A DNA stretch of 64,000 nucleotides from Lientehia hominis (GTDB taxonomy: Bacteria; Bacillota; Clostridia; Lachnospirales; Lachnospiraceae), in the NCBI RefSeq assembly GCF_021044755.1, contig NZ_JAJNOR010000001.1, forward strand, positions 124,001 through 188,000, in the 5' to 3' direction. This document shows, piece by piece, positions 43,961 through 52,596 of the stretch. The notes beneath the pieces are model-generated. The model was not told where the DNA came from. It worked only from the letters and a program-made list of their open reading frames with translations, and did no database searches. Numbering within the stretch: the stretch's first letter is position 1; every line of letters starts with the position of its first letter. The translations under genes and the position numbers were made by a program.

Positions 43961-43989
43961 AGCATATCATTATTTTAGGAGGCTTGCAA
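43961..43989 (-). promoter_or_regulatory. Promoter of the orphan gene
   Basis: TTGCAA (43989-43984), 17-base spacer, TATGCT (43966-43961) on the minus strand, about 62 bases before the start codon at 43899. Confidence 0.6.
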
Positions 43990-44016
43990 GCAGAAACTGC
44001 TGGTTATTTTTTCACT

Positions 44017-44964
44017 TCATTCTTTTACCGGATACACAGGGATAGAATCCCTCTTCAAAAAGGCAGTGATGCAGTGCAGCGCTCCTCCGCCTTTCTTGAT
44101 TTCACTGATGTCTACTTCTATACATTCTACTCCAGCCTCTGTCAAAAGCTTTTTCGTCAGGGGATTTCCGGCCGGCATTAAGACCTTGCCCGGCTCAAGT
44201 GCCACCAGATTTGCCGCCAGGTTGTCCCGTTCTTCCAAAGTAGGAATCTCCAATACACGGAAGCCTCTTTTTTCCAGAGCTTCATACACGATCTCAGGAG
44301 TGCTCCTGGAAAAGGCAAGGGCCACATCATGGTCGGCTATGGACAGCATACCGTCCAGATGCTTCAGTCTTCTCGGAATGCTCAGTGTGTAAATATTCTT
44401 CACGCCCATGTTGTAGAGTTCCCCCGACACCTGATCGTATCCGGACTGGTTGCAGCGGGTACCTGTTCCGAAGATCACCGTCTCCCGATCTATCCAAAAA
44501 ACACAGGCGCCGTCAAAAGTTCCCGTTCCATTGACCGTCTTGATGATAGGCACTCCCAGCTTTGCTGCCGCCTGGGCTGCATATTTCACCTCGGGAACGC
44601 GGACGGCGATTCCAGGCCTTGCCATGATCACGCCTTCCGGAGTTCCCAAGACCAGGTCCCGGCAGAACATGGCGTTTGGACAGCTTTCATCCATTTCCTC
44701 CACGTAATTCACCTGCACACCGTTTTCCCGGTAGATCCGCGCCACTTCATCATGCTGTTTCCTCACTAATTCCGGATTATAATCATCTCCGTCTGTCATG
44801 ACAAAGGCCAGTCTTTCACTGTCCTCTCTCGTGATATTTTCGATTTCCTTTCCCGGACGGCGCATCAGCACAGAGCGCAGCTTTCCAATTTCCGAATCCA
44901 CTCCCCAATCTCCATAAAGCTTCGGCAAATCCTCCCTAAAAGTATTTGTCGTCTGTTCAGCCAT
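44017..44964 (-). CDS. Amidinotransferase-fold (arginine deiminase/DDAH-like) enzyme 1
   Basis: A 315-residue member of the guanidino-group-modifying enzyme superfamily. Expected catalytic residues are D103 (CRDLVL), H202 (KHLDGML) and C298 (GALHC). The usual second acidic motif EGGD is replaced by FDGAC, so the substrate may differ from free arginine. Enzymes of this fold deiminate arginine, dimethylarginine or agmatine, or transfer an amidino group. It is clearly paralogous to the enzyme at 54396, sharing LYGDWGVDSEIGKLR near the N-terminus. Last gene of the peptide-import operon, 32 bases after the M14 peptidase. Confidence 0.88.
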   Translation of the reverse strand: MAEQTTNTFREDLPKLYGDWGVDSEIGKLRSVLMRRPGKEIENITREDSERLAFVMTDGDDYNPELVRKQHDEVARIYRENGVQVNYVEEMDESCPNAMFCRDLVLGTPEGVIMARPGIAVRVPEVKYAAQAAAKLGVPIIKTVNGTGTFDGACVFWIDRETVIFGTGTRCNQSGYDQVSGELYNMGVKNIYTLSIPRRLKHLDGMLSIADHDVALAFSRSTPEIVYEALEKRGFRVLEIPTLEERDNLAANLVALEPGKVLMPAGNPLTKKLLTEAGVECIEVDISEIKKGGGALHCITAFLKRDSIPVYPVKE

Positions 44965-44996
44965 ATTTTCATCCTCCTTTTATACTGCCCCGGCGC

Positions 44997-47900
44997 TCAC
45001 ATGAGCGGGCGTCTGCGAAACTTTGTATACGTATAATGTCCATGCCGTTCCGATACTCGGCATTCCGATATCAGATCCGTCTCTTTAAGAACCTCAAACA
45101 GAGCCAGGTCCGACAGCAGATGCGCTCTGGCATTCAGCCACATATCATCCCCCGTCACCGTCTCGTCGGCCACCTCCGTAGTCCAGTCCAGCGTCGTGAT
45201 CTCCGGATTACTCAAATTAAAATTATTTGCCCGTTTCTGCTTGTTGGTTTCTATCCAGTAGAAAATCACATCTTTATAAGTTTCTGTGCGGAACATGGTG
45301 GGGAACCATTTCTCCGCATATTTGTAAAACCGTTCCTGGCAGACTTTGTTCCGCTCCCAGATTTCCTGATCCTCATTGATATAATCAGCCACCTTGCTTC
45401 TCACCCGGTTTCCAAAAGAAATCGTATAGGGATTACTCTCATCAAACCAGATATAACCGTAATAGAGAGCCTTGGGAATCCAGAAGCCTTTATACCACGG
45501 GGAGATATATCCGGAAAAAGGCTGGACCAGTTCGTGTCCCTCAAATCCATGATTATCCGTCACTACATCAAACAGCCACTTTCTCCAGAGCTTGACCACG
45601 GCGCGGGATTCTCCGTAAATGGTATCCGGATTGTTATAATCCTTCCGGAATTCAAAGCCGGCGCTGTTATACCTGGCTGGATGGCAGAGCCACTTCGGAT
45701 TCTCCTTCTGCACCGTACAGTGGAGCTCCCCGCCATCGATGTTTTCCCAGGGCAGCGTCAATACATTCACTGTATCCATCTGGTCTCTGAGGCTTTCGTC
45801 CTTCAGAAGACGGTCGAGCAGCAGGAATGCAGAATTCACACTGGAAGCCTCATTGCCGTGATGCCGGCCGTTAAACAAGATCATGAGCCGGTTGGTCATC
45901 AGCTTATTCCGAGCATACAGGATGCCCGCATCTTTTTTAATATATTCGATATAGAAAATCTTCCGTCCCTGATAAGTGGTTTCCACGGGGCGTATTTTCA
46001 GTTCCGGATACCGGCTGTAATAAGTAAGAAGCTCTTTATATCCCGCATAATCAATGACGTCCTCCCGGAGTATCCGGTCTTTCTCTTCTTCCTTAAGCAC
46101 CGAGGCTTTCTCCCCGGCAGGCAGGATATCCAGGACTGCCTCTTCCCCGCAGCCCTTGTATATCAGCCTCCACGGAGTATCCGGACAGTAATTCAAGATG
46201 CCCTTCTCCAAAAGCTCTCCTGCGACTCTCAGGCGGGAAAGAGCGGATGAGGCACATGAATTCTGTATTTCTTCCCCTTCTGTTCTGATCTCCATGAGTA
46301 AAACCGCAGTATCGCCTTCAAAATGGAGTGAAACCGGCTCTGCCTTCACTTTTTCCTGCTCGATGGGACAGATCTTTCCGTCGAAGCTTCCATAAGGTTC
46401 TTCCGCATAATCCTCATAGAGAATCACCTCAAAGCGGGAGTCTTCTTCCTTCACATTTTTTATCTCCGGAATGATCAGTCCCACATTATCCAGACCTCGG
46501 CCGCACTCCCGTTCCCCAAAGGTCTTAAACCAGTCCAGAAGATAGAAATACATATCCTCCTGCATATTCTCCGTGGTCGATACGCGTTCCTCACGGATTC
46601 CCGTATCATAGTCCACTTCACTCATCGAAATATTCAGCTGAAGTCGGTTGAAAAGCGGCTGGGCACCTACAAGCCCGTCCACTGTATATTTGTCCGTCAA
46701 AAGCTTTTCCAGATCCGGCAGGACTGTATCCTCCATAGCTGTCCAGATTCTTTCCGTATCCGTCTCAACCTGCTCGTCCAGGAGAATTCTGCCGTTCTTC
46801 TTTACGATTATCCACCCGGTTGTCACATGGGTCTTCCCGATCACAGGATAACGGTTCATATAATATTTTTCAACATATTTCACATCGAAGGTATCTGAGA
46901 ACACCTCAGCATCCTCCGCACCGTAGGCCCGAATTCTATAAGTATGCCCCAGATCATCGGCGCGGCGGAAGGCAACGGCATCGGTAGAGATTGAAAGACC
47001 GTCCGCCAGAACCTCATCCACCGGGAACAGCTCCTGAAGCCATCTGGTCGGAATATCGAACCATTTATGAGGCTTGTCCTGATGTTCCCCATAATTGGGG
47101 GCGGATTCGTCTTCAAATTCTTCTTCGCCCAATTCATTGACAAAGTATGAAAAATCAATCTCTATTCTCTTTATATCTCCCAGCATCTTCAAACGTGGAA
47201 GAACCGATTCCTCTATCCAGCAGCTTCCGGACTTAAAAGAACGGCAGACAGAAACGTGGTCCGCTCTGGCCCCGGCTGCCTCAACGGCGTCGCAAAGCCT
47301 TTTTTCCATACGCCTTCTGACATCCGCATCTTCACTGAGCCGTCCGGAAATTTCCACCACATCTCCTTTCGAAAAAAATGGCAGCGCCTTCTGGCTGAAT
47401 TTCTCCCAGAATTCCTTTCCCTCCCAGACAGGCGTAAAATTCCATCGCTTTACTTCCCGTCCCGTCTGGCATTTCTTCACGTCCACAGGCACGCCGGTTC
47501 GTTCCGTCAGATAACGTTCAAAAGAAGTCTCATCCATAATTCCGGCCGTATACTCCCTTGTGACCAGCTCTGCCTGTTTTTCCGCTTTCTCCTTCCCTGT
47601 CAAAAACGCGGCGGCCTGCCCAACTTCCTTTCTTCCACCGGCCAGTGCCGACAGATCCTCCAGCCAGTTCTGATCCCGAAGCTCTTCTGACCTTTCCATC
47701 CAGGAGGACAATAGTTCCGGAAGCGTTTCTTTGCTTCCAGCAAACACGGTATCGTTTCCCTGAAAGAGGATTCTCGCCGTATCCTCCTCCTGGAAACGGA
47801 GGTATTCTATTCCTTCTGCATCATCTGTTGATTCGGCCGCAGCAAGGGGATAAACCGTTTCAAAATTCCGAAGGCTTATGGACAGCGCCAACGACAATAA

Positions 47901-48533
47901 ACTGTCCGCATCCAGAATATGGGCCTTCTCCATATGGATCCGCTTATTTAAATTCTGAGAGAGACCAGGCTTCAGCGCATCATAGGATTTGCAGGAATCT
48001 TCTTCCTTCGAATCGCCGAAATCAGCAGCCAGTTTTTCCAGCCATTCTTCGTCCAGTTCCTTCCTGGATCCGTCCTCCCGATAGACTACACCTGTGATTC
48101 TGCCTTCCGGAAAATGAATCCGCACTTCCTCCACACATATCTCCGCAGAAAAAGCTTCTGCCAAATGTTCCCTCAGCCTTCTCACATTTCCTCCGGGAGC
48201 TTCAGGAAAACGGCAGACCAGATATTCTGTCAGACTCTCCAGGTCCCGCTGGCTTCCCGCCTCTGCCAGCACACCTCCGCAGGACAATAAGATCCGGCCG
48301 TTTCCGGCTCCCAGTTCCTGATTCCGTGACAGGCGGACGGCAAGCTCCGGCTCACTTTTGCAGACGGGCCGTTTCATCCCGGAGCACTCCACGCCAATAC
48401 GGGCAGCCAGATTGACAAACAACCGCTCCTGTTCCCTGTTTTCCAAACAGAAAATGCCCGGCCTGTTTATAAGCAGCCCGGAGCTCTTTTCCAATAATCC
48501 CTGCTCTGTATAGAGCTCGCATAAACATTTCAC
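44997..48533 (-). CDS. Giant M14-type metallopeptidase
   Basis: A 1178-residue protein with an M14 zinc carboxypeptidase domain in its C-terminal third. The first two zinc ligands are H892 and E895 in RHHGNE; the third is probably a His in the DNHGFEGHE region near residue 987. The preceding 850 residues are not recognised, apart from beta-rich sequence; no signal peptide is present, so it probably acts in the cytoplasm. It is much larger than normal M14 enzymes. Cotranscription with an oligopeptide importer implies that it degrades or trims imported peptides. A ribosome binding site is present but weak (AAGAAGTG or GGGG further back). Confidence 0.78.
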   Translation of the reverse strand: MKCLCELYTEQGLLEKSSGLLINRPGIFCLENREQERLFVNLAARIGVECSGMKRPVCKSEPELAVRLSRNQELGAGNGRILLSCGGVLAEAGSQRDLESLTEYLVCRFPEAPGGNVRRLREHLAEAFSAEICVEEVRIHFPEGRITGVVYREDGSRKELDEEWLEKLAADFGDSKEEDSCKSYDALKPGLSQNLNKRIHMEKAHILDADSLLSLALSISLRNFETVYPLAAAESTDDAEGIEYLRFQEEDTARILFQGNDTVFAGSKETLPELLSSWMERSEELRDQNWLEDLSALAGGRKEVGQAAAFLTGKEKAEKQAELVTREYTAGIMDETSFERYLTERTGVPVDVKKCQTGREVKRWNFTPVWEGKEFWEKFSQKALPFFSKGDVVEISGRLSEDADVRRRMEKRLCDAVEAAGARADHVSVCRSFKSGSCWIEESVLPRLKMLGDIKRIEIDFSYFVNELGEEEFEDESAPNYGEHQDKPHKWFDIPTRWLQELFPVDEVLADGLSISTDAVAFRRADDLGHTYRIRAYGAEDAEVFSDTFDVKYVEKYYMNRYPVIGKTHVTTGWIIVKKNGRILLDEQVETDTERIWTAMEDTVLPDLEKLLTDKYTVDGLVGAQPLFNRLQLNISMSEVDYDTGIREERVSTTENMQEDMYFYLLDWFKTFGERECGRGLDNVGLIIPEIKNVKEEDSRFEVILYEDYAEEPYGSFDGKICPIEQEKVKAEPVSLHFEGDTAVLLMEIRTEGEEIQNSCASSALSRLRVAGELLEKGILNYCPDTPWRLIYKGCGEEAVLDILPAGEKASVLKEEEKDRILREDVIDYAGYKELLTYYSRYPELKIRPVETTYQGRKIFYIEYIKKDAGILYARNKLMTNRLMILFNGRHHGNEASSVNSAFLLLDRLLKDESLRDQMDTVNVLTLPWENIDGGELHCTVQKENPKWLCHPARYNSAGFEFRKDYNNPDTIYGESRAVVKLWRKWLFDVVTDNHGFEGHELVQPFSGYISPWYKGFWIPKALYYGYIWFDESNPYTISFGNRVRSKVADYINEDQEIWERNKVCQERFYKYAEKWFPTMFRTETYKDVIFYWIETNKQKRANNFNLSNPEITTLDWTTEVADETVTGDDMWLNARAHLLSDLALFEVLKETDLISECRVSERHGHYTYTKFRRRPLM

Positions 48534-48590
48534 TTCTTTTTCCCCTTATCCGTGATTATTTACCGTGATTATTCGATTTCATTTATAGTT

Positions 48591-49556
48591 CTATTCTCCT
48601 GACACCATATGGCACGCCACAAAATGCCCCGGTTCCACTTCTTTTAGCTCCGGAGCCTTTTCAAAACAGGAGGGCTTCGCCAGCTTACACCGGGACGCGA
48701 ACTTGCAGCCCGGCTTGGGATTCACAGGGCTGGGAACGTCTCCCTCCAGAAGAATCCTCTTTTTGGCCCGCGTTACATCCGGATTCGGAATCGGTATGGC
48801 CGAAAGAAGCGCCTCCGTATAAGGATGCAGCGGATTCATATAAAAATTGTGACTGTCGGAGACCTCCATGATCGCTCCCAAGTACATCACCGCCACACGG
48901 TCGGAGATATGCTTCACCACGCTCAAATCATGAGCGATGAATAAATACGTCAAATTCAGCTCTCCCTGAAGCTTTAAGAGCAGATTGATCACCTGAGCCT
49001 GAATGGAAACGTCCAGCGCGGAAATCGGCTCATCGCAGACAATGAACTCCGGATTCAGCGCCAGTGCCCTGGCGATTCCGATTCTCTGTCTCTGTCCGCC
49101 GGAGAACTCATGGGCAAAACGATTGGCATGCTCCTTGTTTAGCCCTACCAGGTTCAAAAGCTCATATACTCTTTCCTGCCTCTCGCTTTTACTGGAGCAG
49201 ATTTTATGGATATCCATGCCCTCGGAAATAATACTTCCTGCCGTCATCCTGGAATCCAGGGAAGCATACGGATCCTGAAAGATCATCTGAGCTTCCTTTG
49301 TAAAGTTCAGATATCCTCTTCTGGAAAGCTTCGTGATGTCCCTGTCCTGAAACAGAATCTGTCCTTCCGTGGGTTCGTAAAATTTCATTATGGTCTTTCC
49401 CAAGGTGGACTTTCCGCAGCCAGATTCTCCTACAAGACCCAGGGTTTCTCCTTTGCGGATAAAGAGACTGACGCCGTCCACAGCCTTTAGCTCTTTCCCC
49501 TTGCCCACATTGAAATATTTCTTCAGGTTCTTTACTTCCACCATGTTTTCACTCAT
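48591..49556 (-). CDS. oppF: Oligopeptide ABC transporter ATPase OppF
   Basis: A 321-residue ABC ATPase of the Opp/Dpp family. Walker A is GESGCGKST, signature FSGGQRQRIGIARAL, Walker B FIVCDEPISALD. The C-terminal oligopeptide domain has the cysteine set CKFASRCKLAKPSC, which binds an iron-sulfur cluster in relatives. It overlaps oppD by eight bases and forms the ATPase heterodimer with it. Confidence 0.94.
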   Translation of the reverse strand: MSENMVEVKNLKKYFNVGKGKELKAVDGVSLFIRKGETLGLVGESGCGKSTLGKTIMKFYEPTEGQILFQDRDITKLSRRGYLNFTKEAQMIFQDPYASLDSRMTAGSIISEGMDIHKICSSKSERQERVYELLNLVGLNKEHANRFAHEFSGGQRQRIGIARALALNPEFIVCDEPISALDVSIQAQVINLLLKLQGELNLTYLFIAHDLSVVKHISDRVAVMYLGAIMEVSDSHNFYMNPLHPYTEALLSAIPIPNPDVTRAKKRILLEGDVPSPVNPKPGCKFASRCKLAKPSCFEKAPELKEVEPGHFVACHMVSGE

Positions 49557-50583
49557 CGGATTTACACTCCCTGTTCGTAATCGGATTCTTCACCTCAGGC
49601 GCATTCTCATGGTATAGCCAGCAGCTGGCCGTATGCTTCTCTCCCAGCTCAAAAGCTTCGGGAGCCTGCTCATAGCAGATTTTCATGGCATATTTACAGC
49701 GGCTTTTGAATGGACATCCTTTGATATCCGAATGCAGATCCGGCGGAGTCCCGGGTATGCTGTCAAGCTCTTCCTTACTTGCCTGGTCAATCTTCGGGAC
49801 CGATTCCAAAAGTCCCCAGGTATAGGGATGCCCCGGCCGGTAAAATACATCCTTGCAGCTCCCTTTTTCCACCAGACGCCCCGCATACATGATCACAATA
49901 TTCTCAGCCATATCCGCAACAATGCCTAAATCATGGGTAATCAATATGATAGAAGTGCCCAAACGCTTCTGAAGGTCCTTCATCAGCTCCAGAATCTGAG
50001 CCTGAATCGTCACATCCAGAGCGGTGGTCGGTTCATCCGCGATCAAGAGCTTCGGATTGCAGGCCAGCGCGATGGCAATGCTGACACGCTGACGCATCCC
50101 CCCCGAAAATTCGTGAGGGTATTGGCATGCCCTCTGCTCCGCATTGGGAATCCCCACCATCTTAAGCATTTCCACTGAACGCTTGATAGCCTCGGCCTTG
50201 TCGAGATGCTGATGCTTTATCAGGCCTTCTGCAATCTGCTTGCCTACAAGCATCGTAGGATTCAGAGAGGTCAGCGGATCCTGGAGAATCATTCCAATCT
50301 TCGCACCTCGGATTTTCTCCATTTCCTTCTGAGAAACCTTAAGGACCTCTGTATCTTCAAACCGAATATGGCCGTTCTTATACTGAATCTGGTCGTCCGG
50401 CGTGAGCCGCATCACAGCCTGGGCCGTTACGCTCTTTCCTGAACCGGACTCGCCTACGATCGCCAGAGTCTCTCCTTCATGTACCTCAAAGGAAACTCCC
50501 CGAACCGCCTTTACTTCACCGGCATAGGTGTCAAAGGACACCTGCAGGTCTTCAACCTGTAATAATACTTGTTCTTCCTTCAT
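49549..50583 (-). CDS. oppD: Oligopeptide ABC transporter ATPase OppD
   Basis: A 344-residue ABC ATPase. Walker A is GESGSGKS, signature FSGGMRQRVSIA, Walker B LLIADEPTTALD. The C-terminal segment CPFKSRCKYAMKIC is the oligopeptide/dipeptide domain with its cysteine cluster. It is 12 bases after oppC. Partner of OppF. Confidence 0.95.
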   Translation of the reverse strand: MKEEQVLLQVEDLQVSFDTYAGEVKAVRGVSFEVHEGETLAIVGESGSGKSVTAQAVMRLTPDDQIQYKNGHIRFEDTEVLKVSQKEMEKIRGAKIGMILQDPLTSLNPTMLVGKQIAEGLIKHQHLDKAEAIKRSVEMLKMVGIPNAEQRACQYPHEFSGGMRQRVSIAIALACNPKLLIADEPTTALDVTIQAQILELMKDLQKRLGTSIILITHDLGIVADMAENIVIMYAGRLVEKGSCKDVFYRPGHPYTWGLLESVPKIDQASKEELDSIPGTPPDLHSDIKGCPFKSRCKYAMKICYEQAPEAFELGEKHTASCWLYHENAPEVKNPITNRECKSDE

Positions 50584-50595
50584 GGGACAGCCTCC

Positions 50596-51510
50596 TTATT
50601 TCCTGAGTTTCGGGTCCAGCGCATCTCTGAGACCGTCTCCCAAAAGCTGCAGAGACAGCATGGTGACGCTGATAAAAACAGCCGGAATAATCAGCTGATA
50701 AGGGAACGCTTTCATCACCTTGGAACCCGCGTCGGCCAACTGGCCCCAGCTGGTAAGCGGCGGCTGCAGGCCGATACCGATATAACTCAGATAAGCCTCC
50801 GTAAAAATAGCGTTCGGTATGTTCATCGTCAGCGTCACAATGATGACTCCCAGCATATTCGGCACCATATGGCGTATGATGATCCTCCATTTGCTGGCTC
50901 CCAGTCCGGTGGCCGCCACCACGTAATCCTGGGTCTTCAGCTGCAGCGCCTGTCCGCGGACAAGCCTCGCCATCTTTATCCAACCCGTCAGCGCAAACGC
51001 CATGATGATCGGCAGCATACCCGTTCCGAACAGCATGGTGATCACGATCACATATACCAAAAAGGGAATGGAGTCAATCACATCGGTGGCTCTCATGATG
51101 AACGTATCCAGCTTTCCTCCGAAGTAACCGCTGATGCCCCCGATGATCACGCCGATGGTGCTCTGGACCACCGCAGCGACCAATGCGATGAAGAGCGATA
51201 CTCTGGCTCCCATCCATACGCGGGCCCAGATATCACGCCCTACATCATCAGTTCCAAACCAATGCTCTCCGCTCGGCCATTTGTTGGTATTGATGAGGTC
51301 CACGTCCGCATGATTATATTTGCCCATCATCGGACCAAAAATGGCCATGATAGCCAGAAGGACCAGAATCACAACACCGAACATTGCCACTTTATTCTTT
51401 TTCAAACGGCGCCAGGCATCCTTCCAATAGGTGACACTGGGGCCGTACAGCTCTTCTGCTTCCGCATTTGAATGCTCTATAAATTCAAACAATTCCTTAT
51501 TTTCTTCCAT
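50596..51510 (-). CDS. oppC: Oligopeptide ABC transporter permease OppC
   Basis: A 304-residue inner membrane permease with an N-terminal OppC extension, about six helices and the ATPase-coupling EAA loop (TGLGASKWRIIIRHMVPN, near 205-222). The family DVGRDIWARV segment precedes the membrane core. It sits 12 bases after oppB. Confidence 0.94.
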   Translation of the reverse strand: MEENKELFEFIEHSNAEAEELYGPSVTYWKDAWRRLKKNKVAMFGVVILVLLAIMAIFGPMMGKYNHADVDLINTNKWPSGEHWFGTDDVGRDIWARVWMGARVSLFIALVAAVVQSTIGVIIGGISGYFGGKLDTFIMRATDVIDSIPFLVYVIVITMLFGTGMLPIIMAFALTGWIKMARLVRGQALQLKTQDYVVAATGLGASKWRIIIRHMVPNMLGVIIVTLTMNIPNAIFTEAYLSYIGIGLQPPLTSWGQLADAGSKVMKAFPYQLIIPAVFISVTMLSLQLLGDGLRDALDPKLRK

Positions 51511-51522
51511 ATCCGCTCCCCC

Positions 51523-52440
51523 TTATTGATACAATTTTATCCTGGGGTCTACCAGTCCATATACAATATCCACAAACAGCTGCATGACGATCAAAAACAC
51601 ACTGTATACCAGAGTCATGCCCAGAATCAACGGATAATCCAGGGTCTGGATGCTGTTCACATAGTGTTTGCCCAGACCAGGAATCGCAAAAATATTCTCA
51701 ATTACAAAAGTACCTGTAAGGAGGACTGCCACCATGGGACCAAGAACCGTCACAATAGGCAGAAGCGAGTTGCGCAGCTTATGTTTTCTGGTGATCTCAA
51801 AATTGCTGAGTCCCTTCGCCTTTGCGGTCTTGATATAATCCTCATTGGAAATCTCCAGCATACTGGTACGCATGATCCTCGCCACACTGGCCACAGAACC
51901 GAGTCCCAGGGCAAAGGTCGGAAGAATCGTGGACGCCTCTGTTTCCCACAGCGCGACCGGCAGTATCTTAAGCTTCACCGCAAATACATATTGGATGAGG
52001 CTTCCTATGATAAAACTTGGTACCGATATCCCGATGACCGCTATGGTCATACTGAAATGGTCCCAGAATTTATTATGTTTTAAAGCGGCCAGAATGCCTA
52101 GGCCAAGCCCGGCAACCACCGCAAATATCAGAGCCCGGATTCCCAGATCCAGTGAATAGGGAAACGCTTTTACAATAATTTCATTAACAGTACGGTTCTG
52201 TGTCCGGAGGCTGTATCCCATATTGCCATGGAGCAGATTATTCATATAAGTCAGATACTGCTCATGGAGAGGCTTGTCCAGACCATAATACGACCGCATC
52301 TTCTCCTGAGTGGCCTTGGGCACCTTCACATCGTTAAAAGGGTCGCCGGGAAGAAGTCTTATCATCAGAAAGACCACAGAGACCAATATGAAGATTGTAA
52401 GGAATGCAACACAAATCTTTTTAACTATGTATTTAACCAT
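51523..52440 (-). CDS. oppB: Oligopeptide ABC transporter permease OppB
   Basis: A 305-residue permease beginning MVKYIVKKIC with the first helix, followed by LLPGDPF and the coupling loop AKAKGLSNFEITRKHKLRN. The GTFVIENIFAIPGLG segment is a family hallmark. The start at 52440 is taken because it begins with the normal OppB N-terminus; the frame extends to 52539 without support. Confidence 0.94.
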   Translation of the reverse strand: MVKYIVKKICVAFLTIFILVSVVFLMIRLLPGDPFNDVKVPKATQEKMRSYYGLDKPLHEQYLTYMNNLLHGNMGYSLRTQNRTVNEIIVKAFPYSLDLGIRALIFAVVAGLGLGILAALKHNKFWDHFSMTIAVIGISVPSFIIGSLIQYVFAVKLKILPVALWETEASTILPTFALGLGSVASVARIMRTSMLEISNEDYIKTAKAKGLSNFEITRKHKLRNSLLPIVTVLGPMVAVLLTGTFVIENIFAIPGLGKHYVNSIQTLDYPLILGMTLVYSVFLIVMQLFVDIVYGLVDPRIKLYQ

Positions 52441-52498
52441 ACTCTCTACCTTTTTCTGAATATAGTGTCCTCTTTCCCGACGGGAGCAAGGAATAATA

Positions 52499-52546
52499 TA
52501 TAAGGATGCCTCCCGCCAAAAGGCTGGCCGCGAAGGCATCCTTATA
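52499..52546 (-). promoter_or_regulatory. Long hairpin between oppA and oppB
   Basis: 13-base perfect arms (52534-52546 with 52499-52511) with an inner GCC-AAAA-GGC element. The minus-strand tail is AT-rich but not a clean T run. It probably acts as a partial terminator or mRNA stabiliser that yields more binding protein than permease. Confidence 0.6.
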
Positions 52547-52596
52547 TTGCCAATTACTAAACAACCGGAAACCGATCAGGTCTCACTAAAAATGGA

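Noticed and set aside
44946..46250. 434-residue open frame antisense to the M14 peptidase
   Set aside because: Long only because the opposite frame is open in this codon usage; no ribosome binding site and the minus-strand gene is clearly real.
48534..48590. Direct repeat CCGTGATTATT between oppF and the M14 gene
   Set aside because: Only two short copies, with no hairpin or promoter; too little to call a site.
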